From positions 1 to 17,047 of the forward strand of contig CAZFSS010000047.1 of the NCBI GenBank assembly GCA_964521715.1: a stretch of 17,047 nucleotides of DNA. The letters run 5' to 3'. Origin of the DNA: DAOVRD01 sp964521715. Its GTDB lineage: Bacteria > Planctomycetota > Brocadiia > SM23-32. Below are positions 6,075 through 13,273 of the stretch, in pieces. The notes under the pieces are model-generated. The model worked only from the letters and a program-made list of their open reading frames with translations, did not search any database and was not told the origin of the DNA. The translations under genes and the position numbers were made by a program. The first letter of the stretch is position 1, and each line of letters starts with the position of its first letter.

Positions 6075-7688
6075 ATGAGTCGCCCTTGGAACCGCAGAGA
6101 GATGTCGCAGCCGCTGTCGGCTCGCTGTGCGGTCTACGATCACCGCGGCGAGCCGCTGAAGGTTGAAGATTTCACCCGCTTCCACCTCTGCGATTTGCTC
6201 ACCCGGCCGTTTACGTTCGAGCCGCGATTTGAGCCAGGCCTGGCAGTGTTTCAGCCGCCGGAGAAGCCGTTCCGCATCGCCTTACCGATGACGGTGCCGG
6301 GATTCGGCCAGGTGTTCGTCTATGCCGACAACCGTGGCCGCGGCTACACGCCGCAGTCCTTCGCGGAGAGGCCGCTAGCGCTGAACTACGAGTTCGCGGC
6401 GGACCGCCTGGCGACGGTTCAGGCGCTGTTGGAGCAATGCCGGCAGTCGGGCATCGTCCTTTCTACAGCCGCCCGCGAGCGCGCCGCGAAGGCCAAGGCC
6501 GTGCTGGACAAGACGGAAGGCCTGGCGGCGGACCGGCCGGCTTACGTGGCGGCGTCGATGTCTTCCCTTGCGGAATCGCTGTGGGCCGGCGAGATGATCG
6601 TGACGGAGCGGGCGGAGCAGATGATTGTCCGCAACGGCCCTCGTCCCGGCGTTCTCTTCGGCTGCAATGCCAGTGGTTACCGGCGAGGCGACCCCAAGTT
6701 CGCCGAACGGTTCGAGGCGCTGTTCAACTTCGCCACGGTGGCGTCGTTCTACCGGAGGCAAGTGGAGCCTGAACACGGGAAACCGGATTTCTCGAGCGCC
6801 ACAACGGTGCTCGGCGCGCTCGAGCGCACTGCGCTGGTGACGAAGGGCCATCCGCTGATCTTCCTCGTGCCGAATGCCACGCCCGATTGGCAGCGCAATC
6901 TGTCGTTCGAAGAGACCAAGAAGTCGTGTCTCGATCACGTGCGCGATTCGGTCCTGAGGTTCCGCCACCGCATCCACACCTGGGACGTGATCAACGAAGC
7001 TCACGTACAGCCGGACAATGAACCGGGCAACGAGGTTCCGGGCTTCACCAAGGAGCAGAACGTGGAGCTGACGGGCGCGTCGCTGAAGACGGCCCGCGAA
7101 GCCGACCCCACCTGCTTCCGCATTGTCAATTCCACGGGGACCTGGTGCGACTACTACATGGGCCGCCAGCCCGCGGTCTGGCAGCAGAGCGTGTACGACT
7201 ACTTGCAGCGGCTGAAAGACGGCGGGATCGAGTATGACGCCGTCGGTTTGCAGTACTATCACTCCGGGCGCGACATGGTTGAGTTCGAGCGCAACTTGGA
7301 GAGCTTTCGAGCGTTCGGCAAGCCGATCCACATCAGCGAGCTGGGCTTCTCTTCCTCCTCGGCAGAGACGCGGAAGAGCGCGTGGTGGGGAGGCGGCGCG
7401 GGCGGCGCCAAGATCCACTGGCGCGGCGAGGACTTCAGCGAAGAGACGCAGGCCCAGTGGTTCGAGACGTTCTACAAGATCGCCTTCAGCAAGCCCTACG
7501 TGGATGCGGTCACGTGCTGGGACTTCGTCGATCCCGGCTTCATCCCGAACGGCGGCCTGCTGCGCCGGGACCTCAGTCCCAAGCCCTCGTACGACAGGCT
7601 GATGGCCTTGTTGAAGAAGTGGAGGGACGAAGGGCTGTTGGCGGCGGAACCGGCGCCGGCGAGCGATGGGAGAGTGGGCTGCGCTTGA
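6075..7688 (+). CDS. Glycoside hydrolase family 10 protein, endo-1,4-beta-xylanase-like
   Basis: This is 537 residues from ATG 6075, chosen because AAAGGAG lies 8 bases upstream; the frame extends further up but has no better start. Residues about 30-160 form an N-terminal accessory domain and about 165-515 the GH10 TIM barrel. The acid/base is Glu308 in HTWDVINEAH and the nucleophile Glu422 in KPIHISELG. GLQYYHSG (391-398) and TCWDFVD (480-486) match the substrate-binding positions of the family. GH10 enzymes hydrolyse internal beta-1,4-xylosyl bonds. No signal peptide is visible, which suggests cytoplasmic hydrolysis of imported xylo-oligosaccharides or a domain-diverged relative. The stop overlaps the next ORF in TTGA. 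The promoter is not obvious; an inverted-repeat element lies immediately upstream. Confidence 0.88.
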   Translation: MSRPWNRREMSQPLSARCAVYDHRGEPLKVEDFTRFHLCDLLTRPFTFEPRFEPGLAVFQPPEKPFRIALPMTVPGFGQVFVYADNRGRGYTPQSFAERPLALNYEFAADRLATVQALLEQCRQSGIVLSTAARERAAKAKAVLDKTEGLAADRPAYVAASMSSLAESLWAGEMIVTERAEQMIVRNGPRPGVLFGCNASGYRRGDPKFAERFEALFNFATVASFYRRQVEPEHGKPDFSSATTVLGALERTALVTKGHPLIFLVPNATPDWQRNLSFEETKKSCLDHVRDSVLRFRHRIHTWDVINEAHVQPDNEPGNEVPGFTKEQNVELTGASLKTAREADPTCFRIVNSTGTWCDYYMGRQPAVWQQSVYDYLQRLKDGGIEYDAVGLQYYHSGRDMVEFERNLESFRAFGKPIHISELGFSSSSAETRKSAWWGGGAGGAKIHWRGEDFSEETQAQWFETFYKIAFSKPYVDAVTCWDFVDPGFIPNGGLLRRDLSPKPSYDRLMALLKKWRDEGLLAAEPAPASDGRVGCA

Positions 7689-7849
7689 CAGTTGAGGACG
7701 CGAAGTTCATTGTGCTGGGCGTGGCTGCGGATCTGGGCGAAGTGAAGGCGGTGCTCCGGGATCTCGACCGCTACACGCGGCTCGATCCCACGCTGATGGA
7801 CAGGGCGGTGCTTGTTGTCCGGTATGCGCGGGAGCTGATGCTGGACTGA
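7685..7849 (+). CDS. 54-residue ORF of unknown function, overlapping the GH10 stop
   Basis: Starting at TTG 7685, which overlaps the GH10 TGA in TTGA, this frame encodes TVEDAKFIVLGVAADLGEVK and ends RAVLVVRYARELMLD. Codons are G/C-ending as in the neighbours and the composition (acidic and basic residues with regularly spaced hydrophobics) looks like a small helical protein. No family is recognised. The 4-base overlap suggests translational coupling to the xylanase-like gene. It could instead be the leftover C-terminal end of a larger gene, because the open frame extends upstream inside GH10. Confidence 0.45.
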   Translation: MTVEDAKFIVLGVAADLGEVKAVLRDLDRYTRLDPTLMDRAVLVVRYARELMLD

Positions 7850-7959
7850 GCCTGCAACCGTGGGCACATCTTGCAGATTCCACCGTGCGCCGTGCGTAGA
7901 ATTCAGAGAACCTTCTGCGCCGGCTTCTGAGAAAGCTTCTAGCGGAAATCGGAGAACCC

Positions 7960-8358
7960 ATGCCAGGAAAACCGAAGGACAGGCGGTTCACGAATCGCGA
8001 GTGGCTGCAGGAGAAATACCGCAAGAAGACGCTCCGTGAAATCGCCCGAGAGACCGGGTTGAGCCACGAAGCCGTCCGATTGTGGATGGTGAAGCTCGGC
8101 ATCCCGCGCCGTGCCCCGATGGAGAGGCCGCGGCACTGTGGCCTATGCGATCAGGCCGGAGCCGAGCACGTATATCTGTACACGGCTGGGGCGTCTCTGG
8201 ACCTGGACCTCAGAGCGTATCCCCTGTGTGAGCAGTGCCGCGTGAAGCACCGGCTCCCCCTGCCGACTGAATCACCCGCGTCAAGTCTGAAGGACGCCCT
8301 GCACGGAAGGGCCGAGAAGCGTTCTCGGCACAGAATGGCTCGGGTTGACAGGTCCTGA
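7960..8358 (+). CDS. HTH and zinc-ribbon protein, phage-like, unknown role
   Basis: This 132-residue protein starts at ATG 7960 with GGAG 5 bases upstream. Residues about 24-46 (TLREIARETGLSHEAVRLWM) form a helix-turn-helix of the sigma-70 region-4/resolvase-like kind seen in phage and mobile-element proteins. Two CxxC pairs follow, Cys60/Cys63 (CGLC) and Cys90/Cys93 (CEQC), which could bind zinc. The last 30 residues are basic. DNA binding is likely; no catalytic HNH residues are evident between or after the cysteines. It stands alone, between the GH10 pair and the convergent kinase gene. It could be a regulator or the DNA-binding remnant of a homing-endonuclease-like gene. Confidence 0.7.
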   Translation: MPGKPKDRRFTNREWLQEKYRKKTLREIARETGLSHEAVRLWMVKLGIPRRAPMERPRHCGLCDQAGAEHVYLYTAGASLDLDLRAYPLCEQCRVKHRLPLPTESPASSLKDALHGRAEKRSRHRMARVDRS

Positions 8359-8667
8359 CGAGCCTTCACAGCGGAGCCGGCGACGATGAATCCGACGTTG
8401 AGAGCGACTACCGCGTGGGAAGACCGAGGGAAGCAGAAGCTTCACCGTGCACGTGGGTCCGCCGAACGTCCTGATGGCCTCGAAGTTGCCCTGCCGGGCC
8501 AGCGTTCATTGACGTGGGGATCGTGAGACCGGAGGTCCAAGACCCACAACCTTATGTAGGAGGAGTGCGGTATGGAGCTGGGGTTGAGTGGCCCGGGACG
8601 TATGCATCTACACGGCGAGACTGTCAACTCAACTCGTGACTACGTCATGTCACTCTCGGCCGCGGCC
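8359..8667. other. Intergenic stretch between convergent genes, no gene supported
   Basis: No frame here has convincing codon use or a recognisable motif. A strong SD (AGGAGGAG before ATG 8572) opens a frame that runs antisense through the kinase gene, so at most the start of a lost gene remains. Just beyond the kinase stop lies the palindrome GGCCGCGGCC (8658-8667), without a T-run. Confidence 0.5.
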
Positions 8668-10752
8668 TCAGTCGCCGAGGACCTCTCTGAGTTTCTCTCT
8701 CAGCTGGTGCAGATCGTAAGGCTTCTTGATAAAACCGGCCAGGCCCTTGCCCGCGAACCGACCTGTCACTTCCTGTTCGTTGTAGCCGCTGGAAAGGATC
8801 ACCCGCACATCCCTGTCGAGGCGACGCAGTTCGCGGAAACTCTCCTCTCCACCCGCATGAGGCATCGTCAGGTCAAGGATGACGCAGGCGATGTCGGCTC
8901 CCCGCTCCCGGTAGATCGCCACGGCTTCCCAGCCATCCAACGCCACAATAACGTCGAACCCGATCGTCTTGAGCATCTTACTGCCAACGGCACGGACTAT
9001 CTCCTCGTCGTCCACCAGCAGAACCGTGCCACTACCCGTCCATCCTGCCGCCCCGTCCTCGGCACCTCTGGCCCTTGTGACCGCCTCCTCCTCGGCGGCA
9101 GGGAAGAGCACCTTGAGCGTCGTCCCTTTGCCCACTTCGCTGTAGACCTTGAGTGCACCCTTGTGACCTCGCACGATGCCGAGCACGGCGGCAAGCCCAA
9201 GTCCGCGGCCCCTCTCCTTGGTGGTGAAATACGGGTCGAAGATCCTGCCGCTCGTCTCCTCGTCCATGCCGCAACCCGTATCGGAGACCTCCATGTAGAC
9301 ATACACTCCCTCCGGCAGGTCTTCGTCCAGGTACGTCTCGCTCAGGTAGCCACGGTCGCACTCCATCGCCCCGGTTGATATGGTGATCATGCCACTTTTG
9401 TCGCCGATAGCGTCGGAAGCATTGGTGATTAGATTCATAATGATCTGGCGCATCTGTGTTGCATCGGCCTTGACCGCCGGCAGCGCTTTGGACAGGTCGT
9501 ATCTGAGCACCACCATCTTCGATATGGAGATCTTCAGCATGTGGGCCATTTCCTCGACCAGTTCGGTCAAGTCAATGGGCTCGACGACGAACCGGCCCTT
9601 GCCCGAGTACCCGAGGAGCTGCGTGCAGAGGTCGGCGGCACGACGGGCTGTAGTCTCTATATCCCTGATGTTACCCAGAGCGGGGGACACGGGAGAGAGG
9701 TCACGCAAGGCAAGGCTAGCGTTCCCCAGCACGCCCATTAGCATGTTGCTGAAGTCATGCGCAATCCCGCCTGCCAGAACTCCGAGGCTTTCCAGACGTT
9801 GCGCCTCCTGGATGCGCTGCCGCAGCCTTTGGTGTTCCTCCTCTGCCTGCTTGCGCTCGGTGATGTCGAGGCCGTACACGTTCGCGCACCCCGCGTCCGC
9901 CAGGGGGGCAACCGTCAGTGCGAATAGCCGATCGGCGCATGTGGCCTCAACCAACTTGGACACCCCGGAGTCCAGGGCCTCTGTCACCGCTTGAGTGTAC
10001 TCGTCAGGGAGCCGATTGCCGATCGCACATCCCCACTGCTCCAGCAGCCGCCTGGAACCCTTGTTGGCGTAAAGGACCATCCCCTCTCCGTCGACCTGCA
10101 GGACAGGATTCGGGTTCTCGCCTGGGAACTTCGCCAGCGTGGCGAACTCTTGCTGCGTCCGCTTCCGCCTGGTGTCCTGGATCACCACCCACTGACCTTC
10201 ACGCCGAATGAGGGCGAATTCGTGGTTCATGACCACATCGAGGACTTCCACTGCTCCGCACTTCTCAAGGGCGTAGCTGCATATGGCCAGCATCTTGTGT
10301 TCGCCGATTACACGGTCTACGATTGCTTCATAATCGGAGAATGCGTTCCAGTCTTTTCGGTCGAGCCAGGAAGTATTTCCAGTGAGTCGGAGCCCTTCGA
10401 ATCCGCTCTTGAGCGCGTCCGCCTCTTTTTCGACCCACCCCTGCAACACCGCGTCAGCTTCAAAGGCCCCTGATCTGGTGTACCACTGGGCGTAGTCCAG
10501 GATCTCTATCTGGCCCTTCTCAAGATAATCGTCCAGATTCTCTACTGCCCTCCCTAACGATCTCTTCGCATCCTCAACGCCTAGAGGCGCGGCAGTGACC
10601 CACATACAGAACTCGTTACCCTCCAGGCCGGCCTCAAAATAGGGTACTAACACATCGATCAGATCCTGTTCGGTCCGGTAGAATTGGCAGAGGTGCGTGC
10701 CCCAGCGGACCTCAGGTACGAGATCGATTCCGCTTCTTCTGGTTTCTGCCAT
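8668..10752 (-). CDS. Hybrid sensor histidine kinase: MEDS-PAS-HisKA-HATPase-receiver
   Basis: This is 694 residues from ATG 10752 (GGAG 7 bases upstream); a TTG at 10782 would add 10 residues. Residues about 10-190 match the MEDS domain (HLCQFYRTEQDLIDVLVPYF, then NEFCMWVT), a sensory module first noted in DcmR of methylotrophs and in methanogens. A PAS domain follows (about 205-300, ending YGLDITERKQ). The phosphoacceptor is His332 in GGIAHDFSN. ATP-binding motifs are NLITNASDAI (440-449), DTGCGM (491-496), FDPYFTTK and GRGLGL (515-520). The receiver (about 575-694) has DD 581-582, phosphoacceptor Asp627, Ser655 and Lys677, all intact. There is no membrane segment, so it senses a cytoplasmic signal. 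No separate response regulator or output gene adjoins it, so the target is unknown. Confidence 0.95.
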   Translation of the reverse strand: MAETRRSGIDLVPEVRWGTHLCQFYRTEQDLIDVLVPYFEAGLEGNEFCMWVTAAPLGVEDAKRSLGRAVENLDDYLEKGQIEILDYAQWYTRSGAFEADAVLQGWVEKEADALKSGFEGLRLTGNTSWLDRKDWNAFSDYEAIVDRVIGEHKMLAICSYALEKCGAVEVLDVVMNHEFALIRREGQWVVIQDTRRKRTQQEFATLAKFPGENPNPVLQVDGEGMVLYANKGSRRLLEQWGCAIGNRLPDEYTQAVTEALDSGVSKLVEATCADRLFALTVAPLADAGCANVYGLDITERKQAEEEHQRLRQRIQEAQRLESLGVLAGGIAHDFSNMLMGVLGNASLALRDLSPVSPALGNIRDIETTARRAADLCTQLLGYSGKGRFVVEPIDLTELVEEMAHMLKISISKMVVLRYDLSKALPAVKADATQMRQIIMNLITNASDAIGDKSGMITISTGAMECDRGYLSETYLDEDLPEGVYVYMEVSDTGCGMDEETSGRIFDPYFTTKERGRGLGLAAVLGIVRGHKGALKVYSEVGKGTTLKVLFPAAEEEAVTRARGAEDGAAGWTGSGTVLLVDDEEIVRAVGSKMLKTIGFDVIVALDGWEAVAIYRERGADIACVILDLTMPHAGGEESFRELRRLDRDVRVILSSGYNEQEVTGRFAGKGLAGFIKKPYDLHQLREKLREVLGD

Positions 10753-10889
10753 GATATGGCTCCATTTCCGGACGACCAGCAATCCTTCCTCTCACATCCG
10801 CTCTTCACGCTTCGCATTCAGATCAGGCCGTATTCGCCGAGATCTTTCATATGACCGCGCACCAACGAGATTCGCTCCGCTGGGGCCGA

Positions 10890-10941
10890 AGTGTATACTG
10901 GAGACAGCGGCTTGTCAATCGATCTTTCCCATTCTCGATTG
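10890..10941 (-). promoter_or_regulatory. Candidate promoter and inverted repeat of the histidine kinase gene
   Basis: On the minus strand TTGACA (10913-10918) is followed after 17 bases by TACACT (10890-10895), or after 15 bases by TATACA (10892-10897). The perfect inverted repeat CAATCGA-12-TCGATTG (10916-10922 and 10935-10941) overlaps the edge of the -35 box, a plausible operator. The leader to ATG 10752 would be about 130 bases. Confidence 0.4.
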
Positions 10942-10994
10942 GCCTGCCTGCCCTTGGGCAGCCGCCAGCAGTGTGCCGTTGATCCCCGGCTGAG

Positions 10995-11216
10995 TCAATG
11001 CTCAAAACCTTCGCATTCTTGCTCTTGATCGCCCTGTTTCGTCCCTTCCGGAGGCCCGTCTACGGGCATTTCAGACCCCTTGGCAAGCCCCCTCGCACAC
11101 CTCGCCTGTAGATACTCCCGTTCTGCCCTCTCTCCCTCGTACCGGAAGCCCCCAGCATCATGTCGGAGCGGGGCCAGTTGCTGGATGCGGCTCAGTATCG
11201 CTGCGAGCCAGGACAA
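10995..11216 (-). CDS. Possible small ORF or gene remnant, unknown
   Basis: From TTG 11216 the minus strand encodes 73 residues (SWLAAILSRIQQLAPLRHDA, then GERAEREYLQARCARGLAKG). The frame stays open upstream to 11264 with protein-like sequence (PQWLDEAVKHNAERL) but without a start codon. The composition is helical, charged and regular, unlike the noise frames nearby, so this may be the C-terminal remnant of a larger gene whose 5' part is lost. It ends with an acidic tail (EQECEGFEH). No family is recognised and there is no convincing SD. It lies upstream of the kinase promoter, in the same orientation. Confidence 0.3.
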   Translation of the reverse strand: MSWLAAILSRIQQLAPLRHDAGGFRYEGERAEREYLQARCARGLAKGSEMPVDGPPEGTKQGDQEQECEGFEH

Positions 11217-11264
11217 CCGTTCCGCGTTGTGTTTGACAGCCTCGTCAAGCCATTGCGGCCGATG

Positions 11265-12174
11265 TTAGGGCTTGGCGTGCGCTGTAAGCTGGAGGATGCG
11301 TGCCTAGCTCACGACATCGCCCATGATGTGTGCCATGTGGCAGCACGATGCGGAACCAGACTTCAGGGCTGGAGAGGCCCCTGCGGCGGTTAGTAGAGGG
11401 TTGCCTCCGGGGAGCCATCCCGCCTCTTGCGTAACCCGCCACACCCGCCGGCTGACGCACAGGAGGCCGTTTCGACTCGGACGGGATTCCGTATCTAGCT
11501 GCCCTTGGAGCAACCACTTACGACAAGCCCCCCGCCCCGGGGCCGTACTCCGTGTCCTCTCTCCGTTCCGGCCCGTGCCCGCCACGAAGCGCCCCTTGCA
11601 CGCCCGCGGAGCCCAGACTCTCGGATTCTCGCCCTTCCCGGCCCATCTGGTTAACACACCATTCTCGAATGCACCCCAAACATGCGAACACGAACGCTCC
11701 GCTCTCTGTCCAACAACTCTCCTCCACCAGAAAGCCCGCTCGTGCCACACGCCGGAGGCCAGCCGTCTGTGTGGAAAGGGCTTTGACCGGGGCCGCCGCG
11801 TAGTTAGAACAGAGGCGCTATAGTGGACAAGGCGGTACGGACGCCGGAGGACAGATCCATGCTGGTGGAAGACCTGCAAGTTGACCGGGACCGGCTGGCC
11901 GGGGTGGGCTCGGCGGTCGTACCGCCTGCGGCGTGAAACACCGGGTGAAACACGCCTCGGGGGTGAGACATGACCGGATGGGGTGAAACATGAAAACGAC
12001 GTAAATGCTTCTACAGCAACACCCTCTCTTGTTGTTTCTCTTGTTTCATCTGCCACCCTGCACGCACCTGCCTGCGCGCGCGTGTATGTGCGAGGGAGGG
12101 GTGAAAGCAGAACGAAGTCCGGAACGGTGGTCCGGCTACGGTCTCGGCACGCTGGCCGGGCGACCGGCCCGTGC
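11265..12174. other. Long stretch without a supported gene
   Basis: Several open frames cross this region on both strands, including a 250-codon minus frame, but none has family motifs, a good SD or normal composition: they are rich in Arg, Ser, Pro and Trp as expected of noise in GC-rich DNA. The only structure I can point to is the GTGAAACA repeat cluster (11933-11990) and a 9-base inverted pair GGCGGTACG (11831-11839) / CGTACCGCC (11918-11926) just before it. Decayed mobile DNA or an unrecognised RNA cannot be excluded. Confidence 0.45.
11933..11990 (+). repeat. Cluster of four GTGAAACA-type direct repeats
   Basis: GTGAAACA occurs at 11933, 11945 and 11983, with GTGAGACA at 11963. Three copies extend to a GGGTGARACA core, and the last two continue into TG. 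Start-to-start distances are 12, 18 and 20 bases. Short repeats like these could be binding sites for a transposase (IS21-type ends carry several internal copies) or a regulator. No transposase is adjacent. Confidence 0.45.
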
Positions 12175-12582
12175 CTACTCGGGGCAAATCAGCCGGAGCT
12201 TTGGAAAATAGCTGCGGTAGCGGCCTACATCGCGCGTGAGGAGCGTCATCCCCTCTACGGCAGCGTGCGCGCCGATGAAGAAGCCGGGCAGCGTGGACTG
12301 CCGCTTCCCGCCGCGACGCCGGTAGTCCAGGAAACATTTGCCGGCCAGGAACGCCGCCTCACACGGAATGGGCAGGCGCTCGACCAGGTCGCCAGGCAGA
12401 GCCGCCTCCAGCTCCTCGATGCGCTCGAAGCGGATGGACGCCTCGGCGTAGATCACCGGGTTGATGCAGAGGACGTTCTCTTCTGCACAGCGTTCGAGGG
12501 CATCGCTGGACCATTGAAACCAGCGCCCGTCCTCGGTCATCACGTCGAGGAGGACGTTCGAGTCCACCAGGACGCGGCTCAT
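12175..12582 (-). CDS. PIN-domain toxin (VapC-like) with altered catalytic residue
   Basis: This 135-residue protein has the expected motifs VLVDSNVLLDV (Asp7, Asn9, Asp13), the mid-protein acidic NPVIYAE (Glu47) and a C-terminal TRDVGRYRSYFPKL (Asp118). In this subgroup the third acidic residue sits in LPDF(F/L)IGAHA; here the sequence is LPGFFIGAHA, with Gly100 (codon GGC) where Asp (GAC) is expected. Loss of that Asp would weaken or abolish metal binding, so the toxin may be inactive although the gene is otherwise intact and full length. The start overlaps the AbrB antitoxin stop by ATGA, which indicates a coupled operon. Family function is sequence- or structure-specific RNA cleavage. Confidence 0.9.
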   Translation of the reverse strand: MSRVLVDSNVLLDVMTEDGRWFQWSSDALERCAEENVLCINPVIYAEASIRFERIEELEAALPGDLVERLPIPCEAAFLAGKCFLDYRRRGGKRQSTLPGFFIGAHAAVEGMTLLTRDVGRYRSYFPKLRLICPE

Positions 12583-12809
12583 GGCTCGCCCCTCGTCAAG
12601 GCCATGATCTGGTCGGTGCTCATGCGCACCGTGCCCTTGCCCTTCATGGCTTCGACGAGCTTGCGCCCTCGACGGTGGGAGCTGGCAGCCTTCTTGATGA
12701 CGACCTTGCCGCGCTCCAGCTCGAACTCGACCTCGGTGTCTGGCAGAAGGCCGGCCTTCTCCCGTATCTCAGCAGGGATCGTTACCTGTCCCTTGGACGT
12801 GATCCTCAT
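12579..12809 (-). CDS. AbrB/SpoVT-type antitoxin, partner of the second PIN toxin
   Basis: This 76-residue protein starts at ATG 12809, chosen because GGGAGG lies 7 bases upstream and MRITSKGQVTIPAEIREKAG is the standard beginning of an AbrB swapped-hairpin DNA-binding domain. A start 7 codons further up would place the SD inside the gene. Residues 1-45 are the DNA-binding fold. The basic and helical tail (HRRGRKLVEAMKGKGTVRMS) should bind and block the PIN toxin. As first gene of the pair it would also repress the operon through the repeats at 12831-12865. The stop overlaps the toxin start by 4 bases. Confidence 0.92.
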   Translation of the reverse strand: MRITSKGQVTIPAEIREKAGLLPDTEVEFELERGKVVIKKAASSHRRGRKLVEAMKGKGTVRMSTDQIMALTRGEP

Positions 12810-12830
12810 GCCGATCCTCCCAGACTGCAA

Positions 12831-12882
12831 GTGTAGGATTCTTACCTATCTTACTCTTACTACACGAAGCGCCCTTTGTCAA
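12831..12882 (-). promoter_or_regulatory. Promoter and likely AbrB operator of the second toxin-antitoxin operon
   Basis: On the minus strand TTGACA (12877-12882) precedes, after 17 bases, a weak -10 TAAGAG (12854-12859). This lies within the inverted repeat GTGTAG (12831-12836) / CTACAC (12860-12865), which encloses three CTTAC repeats (12841, 12850, 12856; GTAAG on the transcribed strand). A dyad with internal repeats over the -10 is a fitting autorepression site for the AbrB-type antitoxin. Binding is inferred, not shown. Confidence 0.6.
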
Positions 12883-12992
12883 GTCGGCATGGTTCGTTCC
12901 CGGTGCGAATCGAACGCGACGGCGCGCGCGGGAATCCGCCGCACTACGCCACAGAGTCTGTTTCGCGTGTCAGAAACAAGAGGTGACGACCG

Positions 12993-13100
12993 ATGGACGT
13001 TGAGATGAAGAGCATCGATGACGTGAAGCCCTACAACATGTCCATGAGGCCGCCTCCTTTGGGGCGAAAGGTGATGAGTCGGCCCGACAAGCGTGGGTGA
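12993..13100 (+). pseudogene. Possible ParB-like N-terminal remnant, 35 codons
   Basis: Behind GAGGTGA the frame from ATG 12993 reads MDVEMKSIDDVKPYN and then changes to unrelated sequence (MSMRPPPLGRKV) before TGA 13098. The opening matches the way ParB/Spo0J-like nuclease or phage DNA-modification adaptor proteins begin (IDDVKPY followed by NNPR in the family), but the diagnostic part is missing. The next open frame begins at GTG 13093, overlapping this stop. It is short, so the call is tentative. Confidence 0.3.
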
Positions 13101-13146
13101 CTCTACCACCACAGGGGGCAGCCTTTCATCAGGGTATGACGCCTAC

Positions 13147-13167
13147 GGCGCCTGCACGGTGCTGGAC
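13147..13167 (+). repeat. 21-bp exact repeat, copy 2 (copy 1 at 2965-2985)
   Basis: This is identical over 21 bases to 2965-2985 and in the same reading frame (GACTVLD). Here it lies in an open frame from GTG 13093 that continues with an Asp-rich stretch (TDGSEDGDTDEIHADAGSYY). No family is recognised for either copy. Confidence 0.7.
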
Positions 13168-13273
13168 ACCGACGGATCAGAGGACGGCGACACGGACGAG
13201 ATCCACGCGGACGCGGGCAGCTACTACGTGATCGACTCAACGAAGTTGGCGCACATAACGCCGAGGACTCCGC

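Noticed and set aside
6375..7418. 347-codon minus-strand frame inside the GH10 gene
   Set aside because: Antisense shadow of GH10; the plus strand has all catalytic motifs.
8636..8667. Terminator for the histidine kinase gene (GGCCGCGGCC and GTGAC/GTCAC dyads)
   Set aside because: The first palindrome has no loop and neither dyad is followed by a T-run, so termination cannot be claimed.
8572..9378. Plus-strand ORF with excellent SD (AGGAGGAG, ATG 8572)
   Set aside because: After about 30 codons it runs antisense through the receiver and kinase domains. The start may be a relic of a lost gene, but no functional ORF is supported.
11304..12056. 250-codon minus-strand frame in the gene-free stretch
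   Set aside because: Arg/Ser/Trp-rich, no SD, no motifs and runs through the GTGAAACA repeats; behaves like noise in GC-rich DNA.
12890..12960. tRNA-like T-loop (GTTCGATTC read on the minus strand)
   Set aside because: Only three pairs form around the loop and no acceptor stem, D-arm or anticodon arm can be drawn.
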